Shown here piece after piece: positions 16,223 to 25,025 of a stretch of 64,000 nucleotides of DNA (the stretch's first letter is position 1; the number at the start of each line of letters is the position of its first letter). The notes beneath the pieces were generated by a model that was not told where the DNA came from, ran no database searches, and was given only the letters and a program-made list of their open reading frames with translations. A program made the position numbers and the translations under genes. Source of the stretch: Paenibacillus tyrphae. Lineage in GTDB: Bacteria > Bacillota > Bacilli > Paenibacillales > NBRC-103111. The stretch lies in NCBI RefSeq assembly GCF_000722545.1, contig NZ_JNVM01000010.1, forward strand, positions 62,001 through 126,000, read 5' to 3'.

Positions 16223-17602
16223 ATGGAGACATTCCGGACGAAGCTTGCCCGCGCTTGCGGATGGGGGTCGCCCGGCGCAAGCTGCGCATGGCTCGGCAAC
16301 TTTGAAGTGGAGCGCGATTGGAAGCGGACCGATGTCCTCGGGCTTCCGGGCTTACCCGGACGCGCTTCGGAAGCGTTGAACAACAGCTTGTCGGAGCTTG
16401 CGCTGCTGCTCGCCGCCCCCGAAGACCTGGTGCTGCTGAAGCAGGCGCCGGACCCGGATTTTCTCGCTTATTTGGCAGAGCTGGGCTTGAAGACGCCGTC
16501 TTTCGTCGCGGCCGGCGGAGAAGAGGCGCTATCGCTTACACGTTCGCTGCTGGAAAACGCTTCGGCTCTCGAGACGATCCGCACATGGACGAAGGCCTCG
16601 TCCGGCAGGCTAATGCCGCACGGCGTCTCGCCGCTGGAGGAAGAGCTGTCGCGGAAGTCTGGACTTCCGCTTGCCGCTCCGCTTTCTGCCGTCGCCCGGT
16701 GCGTCAACAGCAAGGTGTACTCGCGCCGGCTCTGCACGCGCCTGGGCATAAGGCAGACGGAAGGCCGCATTGCGTTATCGCTGGACGAGCTGGAACGGGC
16801 GCTGCGCGAGCTTGCGCCCCTGCTGCCCCAGACGCCACTCGTGCTCAAGGATGCGATGGGCGTGTCGGGCAAGGGCATCCTGCTGCTGGAGAACGAAGCC
16901 CGCTGCCGGCAAGCGCTCCGTATGCTCCGTCAAGCGGCGGACAAGCGGGGCTACGCCCGCGCGGAATTCATTGTCGAACAGTGGATTTCCAAAAGCGTCG
17001 ATGTAAACTACCAGTTTTTGGTAGGGAAAAACGGACAAACGGAAATGCTCGGCATGCTGACCGCCCTGGTGCGCGGAGGGGTACATCAGGGACATCTGCA
17101 TCCGCATACGCTGCCGCTAGAAGCGGAGCGCGAGCTGGCCGACACGTCAGCGAGCATCGGCCGGGAGCTGGCGTACGACGGGTATTACGGCGTCGTCGGC
17201 GTGGATGCGATGGTCGGGTCGGACGGAACGCTCTACCCGTGCGTAGAAATCAATGCGAGGTTGAATATGTCCACGTATCACACGCGCGTTCTGAGCGAGC
17301 ATGTTCCCGAAGGCCGGTATGCGTTGATCCGCGCCGTGCCGTTCACGAGCATCGCGCCGTTTCCGTTCGCCGTCTTGCGCGATGCGCTGGGAGAGGCACT
17401 TTACACGAAACGCGGCGGCCGGGGCATCTTCGTCTGCGCGTTTGCGCCTGCCGGCATGAGTGGGGAGGCGGGCGGAGCAGGCAGGCTGTACGCGGCGATG
17501 ATCGGGGATTCCCGGGACGAATGTCTAAACTGGTACGAGCAATGTTGCAAGCGGCTTCAGACGATTGCGGGGGTACAGCTGTCCGGCCAATCACTTTATT
17601 GA
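16223..17602 (+). CDS. ATP-grasp ligase (BtrJ-like carrier-protein:amino-acid ligase candidate)
   Basis: A 459-residue ATP-grasp enzyme. The central domain shows CVNSKVYSRRLCTRLGI, then the nucleotide-binding strands PLVLKDAMGVSGKGILLLE and FIVEQWI, and the metal/ATP-binding end CVEINARLNMSTYH, whose E.N.R pattern is diagnostic. The start ATG 16223 follows AAAGGAGGAATC. The adjacent PLP decarboxylase and nearby ACP 3 reproduce the butirosin BtrI-BtrJ-BtrK trio, in which BtrJ uses ATP to attach Glu to the carrier protein. The amino acid used here cannot be deduced. Confidence 0.82.
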   Translation: METFRTKLARACGWGSPGASCAWLGNFEVERDWKRTDVLGLPGLPGRASEALNNSLSELALLLAAPEDLVLLKQAPDPDFLAYLAELGLKTPSFVAAGGEEALSLTRSLLENASALETIRTWTKASSGRLMPHGVSPLEEELSRKSGLPLAAPLSAVARCVNSKVYSRRLCTRLGIRQTEGRIALSLDELERALRELAPLLPQTPLVLKDAMGVSGKGILLLENEARCRQALRMLRQAADKRGYARAEFIVEQWISKSVDVNYQFLVGKNGQTEMLGMLTALVRGGVHQGHLHPHTLPLEAERELADTSASIGRELAYDGYYGVVGVDAMVGSDGTLYPCVEINARLNMSTYHTRVLSEHVPEGRYALIRAVPFTSIAPFPFAVLRDALGEALYTKRGGRGIFVCAFAPAGMSGEAGGAGRLYAAMIGDSRDECLNWYEQCCKRLQTIAGVQLSGQSLY

Positions 17603-17625
17603 TGGATTAAGGGGGGAATGGGCAT

Positions 17626-18870
17626 ATGTTCGTATCTTCGGAGTGCGGCGATCGACTCCGCGAATGTGCGGAGCGGTTCGGCACGCCGCTGTATGTCTAC
17701 GATTTCGGCGTGATCCGGGAACGGCTGGATGCGCTCCGCCGTCATCTCCATCCGTCGGTATCGCTATTTTACTCGATTAAAGCGAACCCGAACACTACGA
17801 TTATACGGCATATTTACGAGGCCGGCGCGAATTTGGAGCTGTGCTCGCCGTTGGAGCTGGACATCGCCCTGGCGGCGGGAGCTGATCCGCACCGTATTCT
17901 GTACGTCGGTCCAGGGAAAACCGAAGCCGAGCTCAATCGTCTGCTGACGCTGGGCGTCCGGTACATCGTCGCCGAATCGCTTCAAGAGCTGGAACTGATG
18001 AACCGTCTTGCCGGGCGGAAAGGGATACGGGCCGACATCGGGGTCCGCTTCAACCCGAAGGCGGCGATCCATGGGGCGCGTCTGAAGATGGGCGGGGCCG
18101 CCCGCCAGTTCGGCATCGACGAGGAACAGGTTGCCGACGCTGTACGTCTCATCGAATCGTCTCCGTTTTTGCGGCTGGCCGGTCTTCATGCGTATTACGG
18201 CACACGGATTTTGAGCGCCGAGACGGTGGCCGCCAATATGGCATACATTCTCGGCTTTGCCGAATGTGCGATGGCCGAGCATGCGTTGGAGCTCGATTAT
18301 ATCGGGCTTGGCGGCGGCTTCGGCGTGCCATACTACGAAGGCGAAGCTCCGCTAGACCTGCCCGAGCTCAGCCGCAAATCGCACGGCCTTCTCGAATTGT
18401 TCGCCGAAAAGCATCCCGGTATCCGGCTGCTGATGGAAACGGGAAGGTATGTCGTCGCCGAGTCGGGTGCGTATTTGACCCGGGTGCTGTATACGAAGCA
18501 GTCTCAGGGCAAATGGTTCGCCGTCACGGACGGCGGTACGAATCACCATGCGGCAGCCGGCGGCGCGGGAAGCTTGATGCGGCGAAACTTTCCGGTCCGG
18601 GCCTGGACGCGGGAATCCGGCGAGCCCCGGGAATACGCCATTGCCGGACCGCTCTGTACCCCCGGCGACACGCTTGGCGACCGGGTAACATTGCCGCCTT
18701 TGGAGCCGGGCGATTTAATCGGCATTTTGGCTTCGGGTGCGTACGGCTTGACGATGAGCCCGGTGCTTTTTCTAAGCCATGCGCTCCCCCGGGAAGTGCT
18801 TCTGCTGGACGAAAAGCCGCTTGTCGTGCGGGAGAAGTACGAGTATGCCGTCCCCGCACTACGTTCTTGA
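17626..18870 (+). CDS. Fold-III PLP-dependent decarboxylase (LysA/BtrK family)
   Basis: A 414-residue alanine-racemase-fold decarboxylase. The PLP lysine is in FYSIKANPN (residue 52), the phosphate-binding glycine loop is LGGGFGVPYYEG, and the C-terminal active-site segment is LASGAYGLTMSP. It is related to diaminopimelate/ornithine decarboxylases and to BtrK, which decarboxylates a carrier-bound glutamyl group. Together with the ATP-grasp ligase just upstream it is predicted to make an amine-terminated acyl-ACP (for example a GABA-like unit). A strong ribosome site (AAGGGGGG) precedes ATG 17626. Confidence 0.88.
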   Translation: MFVSSECGDRLRECAERFGTPLYVYDFGVIRERLDALRRHLHPSVSLFYSIKANPNTTIIRHIYEAGANLELCSPLELDIALAAGADPHRILYVGPGKTEAELNRLLTLGVRYIVAESLQELELMNRLAGRKGIRADIGVRFNPKAAIHGARLKMGGAARQFGIDEEQVADAVRLIESSPFLRLAGLHAYYGTRILSAETVAANMAYILGFAECAMAEHALELDYIGLGGGFGVPYYEGEAPLDLPELSRKSHGLLELFAEKHPGIRLLMETGRYVVAESGAYLTRVLYTKQSQGKWFAVTDGGTNHHAAAGGAGSLMRRNFPVRAWTRESGEPREYAIAGPLCTPGDTLGDRVTLPPLEPGDLIGILASGAYGLTMSPVLFLSHALPREVLLLDEKPLVVREKYEYAVPALRS

Positions 18871-19063
18871 ATTGCGGTCAACCGCGGGCGGCGTCCCGCT
18901 TGCTCGCGGCTTGCCCGGCGGTCTCTTTTCGCGGGAGCGCACGCTGACAAATAAACCCGAAAACGGCGCAAGCTTAGTCGAGCCGGGTGGTGCGCTTCGG
19001 CTGTACGATAGAACCATGCACGACAAATGCCGAATTTGATGCAAAGGGAAGGAGTGAACCGGG

Positions 19064-19618
19064 ATGGTGGTTGACATCGTGATTATCGGCGCCGGTCCCG
19101 CCGGGGCAAGCGCCGGGATCTTCGCAGGCCGGGCGGGCAAGAAGACAGTGGTGCTGGATAACGACCGAAGCGGCACAAGCAAGGCATGGGTAGGCAATCA
19201 TTATGCCGTTATGGGGGTGACGGGGTTCGACCTGTACGAAACGGGTAAGCTGCAGGCCCAAAAATGCGGGGCGCAGCTCGTCACCGCAGAGGCCATCGCC
19301 ATCGAACCGACGGATACGGGGTTTTGTGTCGTGACGGAAGAAGAAGTGTACGAGGCGCCGTATGTGCTGATCGCATCCGGTCCGGGCCGGGAGCTTGCCG
19401 AACAGGTCGGCGTCGAGCTGAAATCCGGCGAAGGCCGAAGCTACATTAAAGTGGACGCCGAAGGGAGAACGAACGTCCCCGGTATTTGGGCCGCAGGGTT
19501 GTGCACTGGCGTGAGCATGCACGTGGCCGTTACGGCGGGAGACGGCGCTCGCGTGGCGATCCATATGCTGAGCGAAATGAACGGCAAACCGTACGTCGAT
19601 CACGATTTGATGTGCTGA
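19064..19618 (+). CDS. Thioredoxin-reductase-like FAD protein lacking the NADPH domain and CxxC
   Basis: A 184-residue flavoprotein. It starts with the FAD fold VDIVIIGAGPAGASAGIFAGRAGKKTVVLD (shown by GAGPAG and the acidic strand end), has the IASG motif, and ends with the conserved C-terminal FAD block NVPGIWAAGLCTGVSMHVAVTAGDGARVA. The roughly 120-residue NADPH-binding domain and the redox CxxC between these parts are absent, so the protein is about 60 percent of the usual length yet has both FAD halves intact and no frameshift. It could be a redox partner or use substrate/oxygen directly, as an oxidase. A 193-base gap before it shows no clear promoter. Confidence 0.75.
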   Translation: MVVDIVIIGAGPAGASAGIFAGRAGKKTVVLDNDRSGTSKAWVGNHYAVMGVTGFDLYETGKLQAQKCGAQLVTAEAIAIEPTDTGFCVVTEEEVYEAPYVLIASGPGRELAEQVGVELKSGEGRSYIKVDAEGRTNVPGIWAAGLCTGVSMHVAVTAGDGARVAIHMLSEMNGKPYVDHDLMC

Positions 19619-19631
19619 GGAGAAGACGAAC

Positions 19632-20465
19632 ATGGAGCAGCAAACGATTGGGCAAGCGGAGAAGGCATTTTTCCAGAAGGAAGGATATCTCGTGCTCAAG
19701 CGCTTATTTTCCGAGGAAGCCGTAAGCGCGCTGAACGAAGCTTATCACAAGGTATGGATGGAGCTGATGGCGGACGGCAAAATCGTGCAGGCGGCCAACC
19801 GCCCGTTCGACAGCTTGTATCCCCGGCTCCGGGACTATCACCGCGGCAACGAGGCCATTACCCGGTTTATTTTGGACGACCGGACGATGGACGCGCTCGA
19901 AGCGCTGACCGGCGAGGAGATGCTGGCCTGCCAAACGAGCTATTATTTCAAAGCGCCGGGCGCCAAAGGGCTGCCTCTGCACCAGGACAACTACAGCATC
20001 GGCGCTTACCCGGATACGACTTACGCCATCTGGGTCAGTCTGGACGTATCCGACGAGCGTAACGGCGGTTTGCGGGTCGTCCCGGGCTCCCACGTTTTCG
20101 ACATCGTTTCGCCGGAGTCCGTTGATAAGAAGGTGAACGTTTACGGCAATCGCATTCAAGTGCCCGATGGCTTCGAGCATAAGGAGCTCGCCAACGATAT
20201 CGGAGACGTCGTTATTTTTAACGGCAACCTTTTGCACGGGTCGTCGGATAATCATTCCCGGGATTCGTTCCGCCGGGCGATCGTTACGCACTACGCGCGC
20301 GCAAGCGTCGAAAAAATTACGCTGAATTACAGCTACCTGCTGAACCGCAAAGGGGAGAAGGTTCGCCGCAAGCTGAACCCCGCAGCGCGGGTGATTGAGA
20401 CGAAAGAGTCGCTGTTTGAATTCAAAGAAGCCAAATATTTCGATCAAATCATTCATCGGGGTTAG
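19632..20465 (+). CDS. PhyH-family Fe(II)/2-oxoglutarate dioxygenase, second copy
   Basis: A 277-residue paralogue of the protein at 1129. The iron ligands are visible in LHQDNYSIGAYP (His, Asp) and in LLHGSSDN (distal His), with a downstream Arg for 2-oxoglutarate. The conserved SYYFKAPGAKGLPLHQD block and LNYSYLLNRKGEKVRRKLNP tail are shared with the first copy. Start ATG 19632 has GGAG nearby and lies 13 bases after the flavoprotein stop. Two related oxygenases suggest two separate hydroxylations, or successive oxidations of one site. Confidence 0.88.
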   Translation: MEQQTIGQAEKAFFQKEGYLVLKRLFSEEAVSALNEAYHKVWMELMADGKIVQAANRPFDSLYPRLRDYHRGNEAITRFILDDRTMDALEALTGEEMLACQTSYYFKAPGAKGLPLHQDNYSIGAYPDTTYAIWVSLDVSDERNGGLRVVPGSHVFDIVSPESVDKKVNVYGNRIQVPDGFEHKELANDIGDVVIFNGNLLHGSSDNHSRDSFRRAIVTHYARASVEKITLNYSYLLNRKGEKVRRKLNPAARVIETKESLFEFKEAKYFDQIIHRG

Positions 20466-20466
20466 C

Positions 20467-21933
20467 ATGAGTTTGCCGGACCTTGATACGTACGGGTTTA
20501 TGAACGTTCTTGCGCAGCGCCGGGGGGTATGTTTTGTGCACGCCGACGACGGGGAGGAAACCTACGAACGATTGCACGAAACGATCGACTGGAATGCCCG
20601 CGCGCTTCGCAAGCTAGGCTGCACGACGGGACGGGGCGGGTGTGTGGCGCTGAATGTGCTCCTCGGGTGGCGGGCGGTGCCCGTGCTGCTTGCTGCACTC
20701 CGCGAAGGGGTCCCGGTCGTGCCGGTCGATCCGTTCCGCAGCCCCGAACTGACGGCGCGAGTGCTGAAGGAAGTGCGTCCGCTGCTGGTTCTCGACCAAG
20801 AGCAGCTGGAGACGGACGGGCGCATCGCGCTGTCCCGGGTCCCGGAGACGCCGCCTTCCCGACAGGGCGGTGAGCTGAGGGGCGTAGCGCTTATTTTGTA
20901 TACCTCAGGTACAGGAGGGTTTCCGAAAGGCGTTATGCTTACGTCCCGCAACCTGTGGAGCAACGTGACGGACATCCTCGGCTACTTCGGCCTCCGTCCG
21001 GAGGACCGTCTGATGCTGGTGCGCCCGCTCACCCATGCATCCGCCATAACGGGAGAGCTGCTGCCTGCGCTGTACTGCGGCTGTTCCATTGCCGTCAAGC
21101 CGCATGACGTTTCGCCGTTGCGGGTCATCCGCGATATCGTGGAGCAGCGGCCAACGGTGCTGTGTACGACGCCGACGGTCGCTTCCGCTTTCGCGCATTT
21201 TGCCGACCGGTACGACGTGACATCACTGCGCAGCATCATGCTCAGTGGAGAGCTGCTGCTTTCCTCCCATTACGAACGTATCGCCCCGGCCTTTCCTTCC
21301 GCCGCCATAGGCAACGCCTACGGACTGACCGAGGCTTCTCCGCGCGTCAGCTGCCAGCCGGACATCCGTCAGGCAGATTCGCTGCGTTGTGTCGGCCGGC
21401 CGCTGCGCCAAGTGAAGGTGAAGATCGCCGGCAGCGGCGGAGAACCGCTGCCGGAAGGCGAACGGGGCGAGCTCTGGGTATCGGGCCCGAACGTGATGCT
21501 GGGCTATTACGGAGACGAACCGGCCACCCGCCGCAAGCTGCAGGACGGCTGGCTGCGCACGTCCGATCTGGCTTCCGTCCGCGGCGGTATGCTCTACGTG
21601 CACGGACGCGCCGACGATCTCATTATCCGCGGGGGCGTGAACGTTCATCCGGCCGAGATCGAATCGTTTCTGCTGGGCATCGAAGGCGTTACGGAAGCTT
21701 TGGTGTTCGGCCGCCGGGACGCGCACGGGATGCGGGCGGTCGCCTGGCTGGTGACGGAGCCGGGCTTGGAACGCAGCGACGTGTACCGGCGCATTTTGCG
21801 GGCAAAGCGGGATGCGAGGCTGTGGCCGGATGCGATCGAAATCAAATCCGCCCTGCCAAAAACTTCCTCGGGCAAGCTGATTCGGCCGAGGATGGAAAAC
21901 GGCGAAGGAAAGGAAGGGAATAAGATTGAGTGA
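20467..21933 (+). CDS. AMP-forming acyl/aminoacyl ligase (ANL superfamily)
   Basis: A 488-residue adenylating enzyme. Core motifs are in order: ILYTSGTGGFPKG (P-loop), NAYGLTEASPR, GWLRTSDLASV, GRADDLIIRGGVNVHPAEIE (hinge), and PKTSSGKLIR with the catalytic Lys near the end. No carrier domain is fused. It would activate a carboxylate as acyl-AMP and pass it to CoA or to one of the stand-alone ACPs, as ApeH-type ligases do when priming aryl-polyene synthesis. The start ATG 20467 follows the PhyH stop by one base. Confidence 0.9.
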   Translation: MSLPDLDTYGFMNVLAQRRGVCFVHADDGEETYERLHETIDWNARALRKLGCTTGRGGCVALNVLLGWRAVPVLLAALREGVPVVPVDPFRSPELTARVLKEVRPLLVLDQEQLETDGRIALSRVPETPPSRQGGELRGVALILYTSGTGGFPKGVMLTSRNLWSNVTDILGYFGLRPEDRLMLVRPLTHASAITGELLPALYCGCSIAVKPHDVSPLRVIRDIVEQRPTVLCTTPTVASAFAHFADRYDVTSLRSIMLSGELLLSSHYERIAPAFPSAAIGNAYGLTEASPRVSCQPDIRQADSLRCVGRPLRQVKVKIAGSGGEPLPEGERGELWVSGPNVMLGYYGDEPATRRKLQDGWLRTSDLASVRGGMLYVHGRADDLIIRGGVNVHPAEIESFLLGIEGVTEALVFGRRDAHGMRAVAWLVTEPGLERSDVYRRILRAKRDARLWPDAIEIKSALPKTSSGKLIRPRMENGEGKEGNKIE

Positions 21934-22690
21934 AGAAGTGTGGCATGCATTTTTCGGATCGGACTATTTGGCCTTTTCCGAAGTCATTCTTTCCCCTGAG
22001 CGAACCCGGTTTGAGATCCAGCGCATTTTGGAGCTGCTGGACCTGCCGCCGGCTGCGTCGATCCTCGATTTGGGGTGCGGGCAAGGAAGAATTGCTGTTC
22101 CGCTGGCGCAGATGGGCTACCGGGTGACTGGCTACGACGGTTCCCCTGAGCTGCTGGAGGCTGCCCGGCGCAGGGCGGCAGAGGCCGGAGCCGACGTAAA
22201 GTTCCTGCACGGCGATATGCGCGACCTCGACTTCGACGAGGAATTCGATGCGGTCCTTAACGTAGGCACGGCTTTCGGTTATATCGCCGACGAAGAAGGC
22301 GACCGGCGCATATTGAATCGCGTGCGTTTGGCGCTGAAGCCCGGCGGTTCGTTTCTGCAGGAGACGGAGAACCGGGATTACAAGCTGCAGGGCCTCCGCA
22401 ATACATGGAACGAGATGAACGGGCGTCCGGTGTTCTCGGAACGGCAATTCGACAGCGTATCCGGACGTTGGACCGAACGGATCTTCTGGTTCGAAGGCAG
22501 CGAGAAAAAGGAAACGGTGCTGAATGTGCGGCTGTATGCCGCCACCGAATTAATCGCGATGACGCGAAACGCCGGTTTGCAGGTGACCGACGTATTCGGG
22601 GGCTTCGATTTCTCCCCGTTGAAGGCGGACAGTCCCCGCATGCTGATATTGTCCAAAAAGGAGCAGAGCCGATGGAGAACAAACATGTGA
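21926..22690 (+). CDS. Class I SAM-dependent methyltransferase A
   Basis: A 254-residue methyltransferase with the SAM-binding glycine motif ILDLGCGQGRIAVPLAQMGY and the acidic VTGYDGS strand, followed by NVGTAFGYI. The start is TTG 21926 after GGAAAGGAAGGG, overlapping the ligase stop by 8 bases. Substrate unknown. Its C-terminus overlaps the cupin gene by 19 bases, so translation is coupled. Confidence 0.88.
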   Translation: MSEEVWHAFFGSDYLAFSEVILSPERTRFEIQRILELLDLPPAASILDLGCGQGRIAVPLAQMGYRVTGYDGSPELLEAARRRAAEAGADVKFLHGDMRDLDFDEEFDAVLNVGTAFGYIADEEGDRRILNRVRLALKPGGSFLQETENRDYKLQGLRNTWNEMNGRPVFSERQFDSVSGRWTERIFWFEGSEKKETVLNVRLYAATELIAMTRNAGLQVTDVFGGFDFSPLKADSPRMLILSKKEQSRWRTNM

Positions 22691-23022
22691 TCATTCCGAA
22701 GGAAAAAATGGTATGGAGTCCCGGCGTCTACGAAAACACCGAAATGTGTTACTTGTGGGACGATCCTGAACTGGAACGCAGAGTGTTTCTGCTCAAAATG
22801 AAGCCGGGCAGCGTCATTCCGATGCACGATCATCCGCAGCGGGAAATTGCGATGCTGCTGGAGGGCGAGATGATCTTAAACGAGACGGAAATTATGCGGG
22901 AAGGCGACTTTCTCACGGCGGGGCTTGGCGAGAGCCACGAGGTGACGACGGAAAAAGGCTGCGTGCTGTTTTTGTATATCGATTACAATGTCGAGAAGAA
23001 GAAGATCGTTGATGCGTTATGA
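22672..23022 (+). CDS. Small cupin-domain protein
   Basis: A 116-residue single-domain cupin. Motif 1 reads GSVIPMHDHPQREIAMLLEG in outline, with His at MHDH and the Glu/Gln after it; motif 2 contains GDFLTAGLGESHEV. The metal-binding His pair (HDH), a Glu and the second-motif His are present, so a mononuclear metal site is likely. It could be an isomerase, a dioxygenase or a binding/regulatory protein. It lies between two methyltransferase genes, with ATGA coupling to the next. Confidence 0.8.
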   Translation: MENKHVIIPKEKMVWSPGVYENTEMCYLWDDPELERRVFLLKMKPGSVIPMHDHPQREIAMLLEGEMILNETEIMREGDFLTAGLGESHEVTTEKGCVLFLYIDYNVEKKKIVDAL

Positions 23023-24113
23023 GGCGCGGCGAGGTGAATACGACGAACGGCAGCGCCACTCTGTTCAACGAAGCATACCACGCGGCCTATGATTACGTCT
23101 CGGATTATACGGCATTTTCGCTGCTTCGCGCGCTGAGGACGGCAGGCGTTCCGATTCGCGGCGGCTTTTCGGAAGAGGAAGCCGTGCAGCGGCTCGGCTG
23201 CTTGCCGCAGTACCGTCCGCATGTGCGGTGGGTGCTGGCTTTTCTGGTCCAGCAGCAAGCATTGACCGTTTTGGCGCAAGGGAATTATATGGAAGTCCGT
23301 CCGGAGGCTTGGTATCGTCCGGCCCAGGCGGCAGGCTTAAATTTGAATATCGAACCGTCGATGAGGCTTATCGACTACGTCATTTCGTGGTGGCCCGCCA
23401 TCGTTCAAGGCAAAGCCGATCCGCTTCATGTGATGTTCGGTTCGCAGGGTTCCTCCCTGTGGGAGCGATATTTCAACAACGGCCACGACTTGTATGCGGT
23501 TCACAATCAATGGGCCGCCGAATCGCTGGCCGACGAAATGCCGGATGGCCGGAAAGCCAAAGTGCTGGAGGTCGGCGTGGGATACGGATCGGCAGCGCGG
23601 GCACTGCTCGCCGAATGTCAGCTGCGCTCCCAAGAGATCGACACGTACTTGCTGTCTGATGTCAGCCCCCTCCTGGCCGGTAAAGCGAAAGGTATGTTGG
23701 CTGCGGACTATCCCCGCGTTGCGATCCAGTCCCGTAAAATCGACATCAACCGCATTCAAGGCGTGTCCGCCTGTTCGTTCGATTTCATCTATGCGGTTAA
23801 CGTCATTCATTGTGCCGAGTCCGTTCGGGATACGCTGGCCATGCTGCGAGAACTGCTGTCCGAGGGCGGCTGTCTTGTGGTCTCGGAATGCGTGAGAGCC
23901 GATTACGCCAGCCGGCTTCATCAGGAGTTTGTCTTCTCCTTGCTGCCGGGGTTCGGCAACGTGCAGCCATCGCCGGAGGCCCCGCCTTGCTTCGGCTTCC
24001 GGACCGCCGAGGAATGGCGGCAGCTGATGCAGGCCGCAGGATTCCGTAAGGCGCAGGCGGAAGTCAACGCAGGGGCTCAGGTCCGGGGCGTGATGATTAA
24101 AGGCTGGGTTTAA
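23019..24113 (+). CDS. Class I SAM-dependent methyltransferase B with N-terminal winged-helix-like region
   Basis: A 364-residue protein. Residues about 185-300 form a SAM fold: VLEVGVGYGSAARALL, then YLLSDVSPLL, FDFIYAVNVIHC and LLSEGGCLVVSE. The first about 100 residues are helical and resemble the dimerisation/winged-helix part of O- and C-methyltransferases from polyketide pathways. It is the last gene before a strong terminator, closing the ACP 2-to-methyltransferase operon (about 7.86-24.1 kb). GTG 23034 is a possible alternative start. Confidence 0.82.
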   Translation: MRRGEVNTTNGSATLFNEAYHAAYDYVSDYTAFSLLRALRTAGVPIRGGFSEEEAVQRLGCLPQYRPHVRWVLAFLVQQQALTVLAQGNYMEVRPEAWYRPAQAAGLNLNIEPSMRLIDYVISWWPAIVQGKADPLHVMFGSQGSSLWERYFNNGHDLYAVHNQWAAESLADEMPDGRKAKVLEVGVGYGSAARALLAECQLRSQEIDTYLLSDVSPLLAGKAKGMLAADYPRVAIQSRKIDINRIQGVSACSFDFIYAVNVIHCAESVRDTLAMLRELLSEGGCLVVSECVRADYASRLHQEFVFSLLPGFGNVQPSPEAPPCFGFRTAEEWRQLMQAAGFRKAQAEVNAGAQVRGVMIKGWV

Positions 24114-24139
24114 GACATCCGAGAGGATGTCTTTTTTTT
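24113..24139 (+). terminator. Rho-independent terminator
   Basis: Perfect 8-bp stem AGACATCC/GGATGTCT with a GAGA loop followed by seven T residues, beginning on the last base of the methyltransferase stop codon. Confidence 0.92.
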
Positions 24140-24332
24140 CGGGCCCTCTACCCCTTCAAACGTTCGTCGCCCAACGGTCCGAACGGATGATTTTCCATAT
24201 GGCGAAAAAAGCCGATTCCTTCCCTAATAAAGCCGACTCCGTGATAAGAAAAGCCGAGTTGCCGGCGCACGAAACGCCTATCATAAACGGTAGGACGGCA
24301 ACACAACTATTCCATGGGCAGGAGGGAATCGA

Positions 24333-25025
24333 TTGATTGTTTTATGGGATGTCGATCACGAAAAAGGTTCGGGCACGATTGTCGGGCACGAGATCGAGGA
24401 AATGCAGGAATACATTCCTATTCGATGCGCGACGCATTGGGAAGAGGTAAGCGCCAGCGTGCAGGAAGGGTGCGGGGCTTTGTTTACGATGACTTCCCGG
24501 ACCGAGCCGCCGCCGGAAGGGGACGGGGGCGCGCTTCCGTCCGGCGTTCCGCAATATTTAATTACGCACGTCGACAAGCAGGCCAAACTGCTGATCCGTT
24601 TTTTTCTGTTCTATTTGGCGTCGCTCTCGCTGGATTCGAACCGGCCTCTCCAACCGTCGTCTGCCGGCGCGCATGAGATCGACTGGAACAAATCGATTCA
24701 ATACATCCAAGACAATCTGGACAACAGCGAGCTTTCTTTGGAGGAAGTAGCGAAGCAAAACTACGTGTGCAAATGGCATTTTTCGAAAATGTTCAAGAAG
24801 AAATTCGGTATCACCTTCCGGGAATTTCTTATTCAGGAGCGCATCGATTTGGCCAAGCAAATGCTGCTGACCGACGAATCGGTGACCAATGTGTGCTATG
24901 CGGTCGGCTACGGGGATTTGACGCATTTCGGCCGCATGTTTCAAAAAAAGGTCGGCATGCCGCCTTCCCGGTTTAAAAGTATGCATTGGAAAAAAAAGGG
25001 AAGTAGGGAAGGGAGTCTCGGATGA
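24333..25025 (+). CDS. AraC-family transcriptional regulator
   Basis: A 230-residue regulator. The C-terminal about 100 residues hold two helix-turn-helix units: ELSLEEVAKQNYVCKWHFSKMFKK and SVTNVCYAVGYGDLTHFGRMFQKK (the second with the family's AVGYGD..hFgr.Fkk signature). The first about 125 residues are an unrecognised sensor region with a Cys pair. The start is TTG 24333 with GGAGGG seven bases upstream. It opens the second biosynthetic operon (24.3-34.1 kb), whose next gene overlaps by ATGA, so it probably controls its own operon. Confidence 0.88.
   Translation: MIVLWDVDHEKGSGTIVGHEIEEMQEYIPIRCATHWEEVSASVQEGCGALFTMTSRTEPPPEGDGGALPSGVPQYLITHVDKQAKLLIRFFLFYLASLSLDSNRPLQPSSAGAHEIDWNKSIQYIQDNLDNSELSLEEVAKQNYVCKWHFSKMFKKKFGITFREFLIQERIDLAKQMLLTDESVTNVCYAVGYGDLTHFGRMFQKKVGMPPSRFKSMHWKKKGSREGSLG

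Noticed and set aside
16318..17610. 430-codon alternative frame inside the ATP-grasp gene
   Set aside because: Arg/Ala/Gly-rich shadow; the ATP-grasp motifs are in the other frame, which also has the ribosome site.
24127..24336. Small frame between the methyltransferase terminator and the AraC gene
   Set aside because: It begins inside the terminator T tract, has no ribosome site and overlaps the AraC ribosome site.
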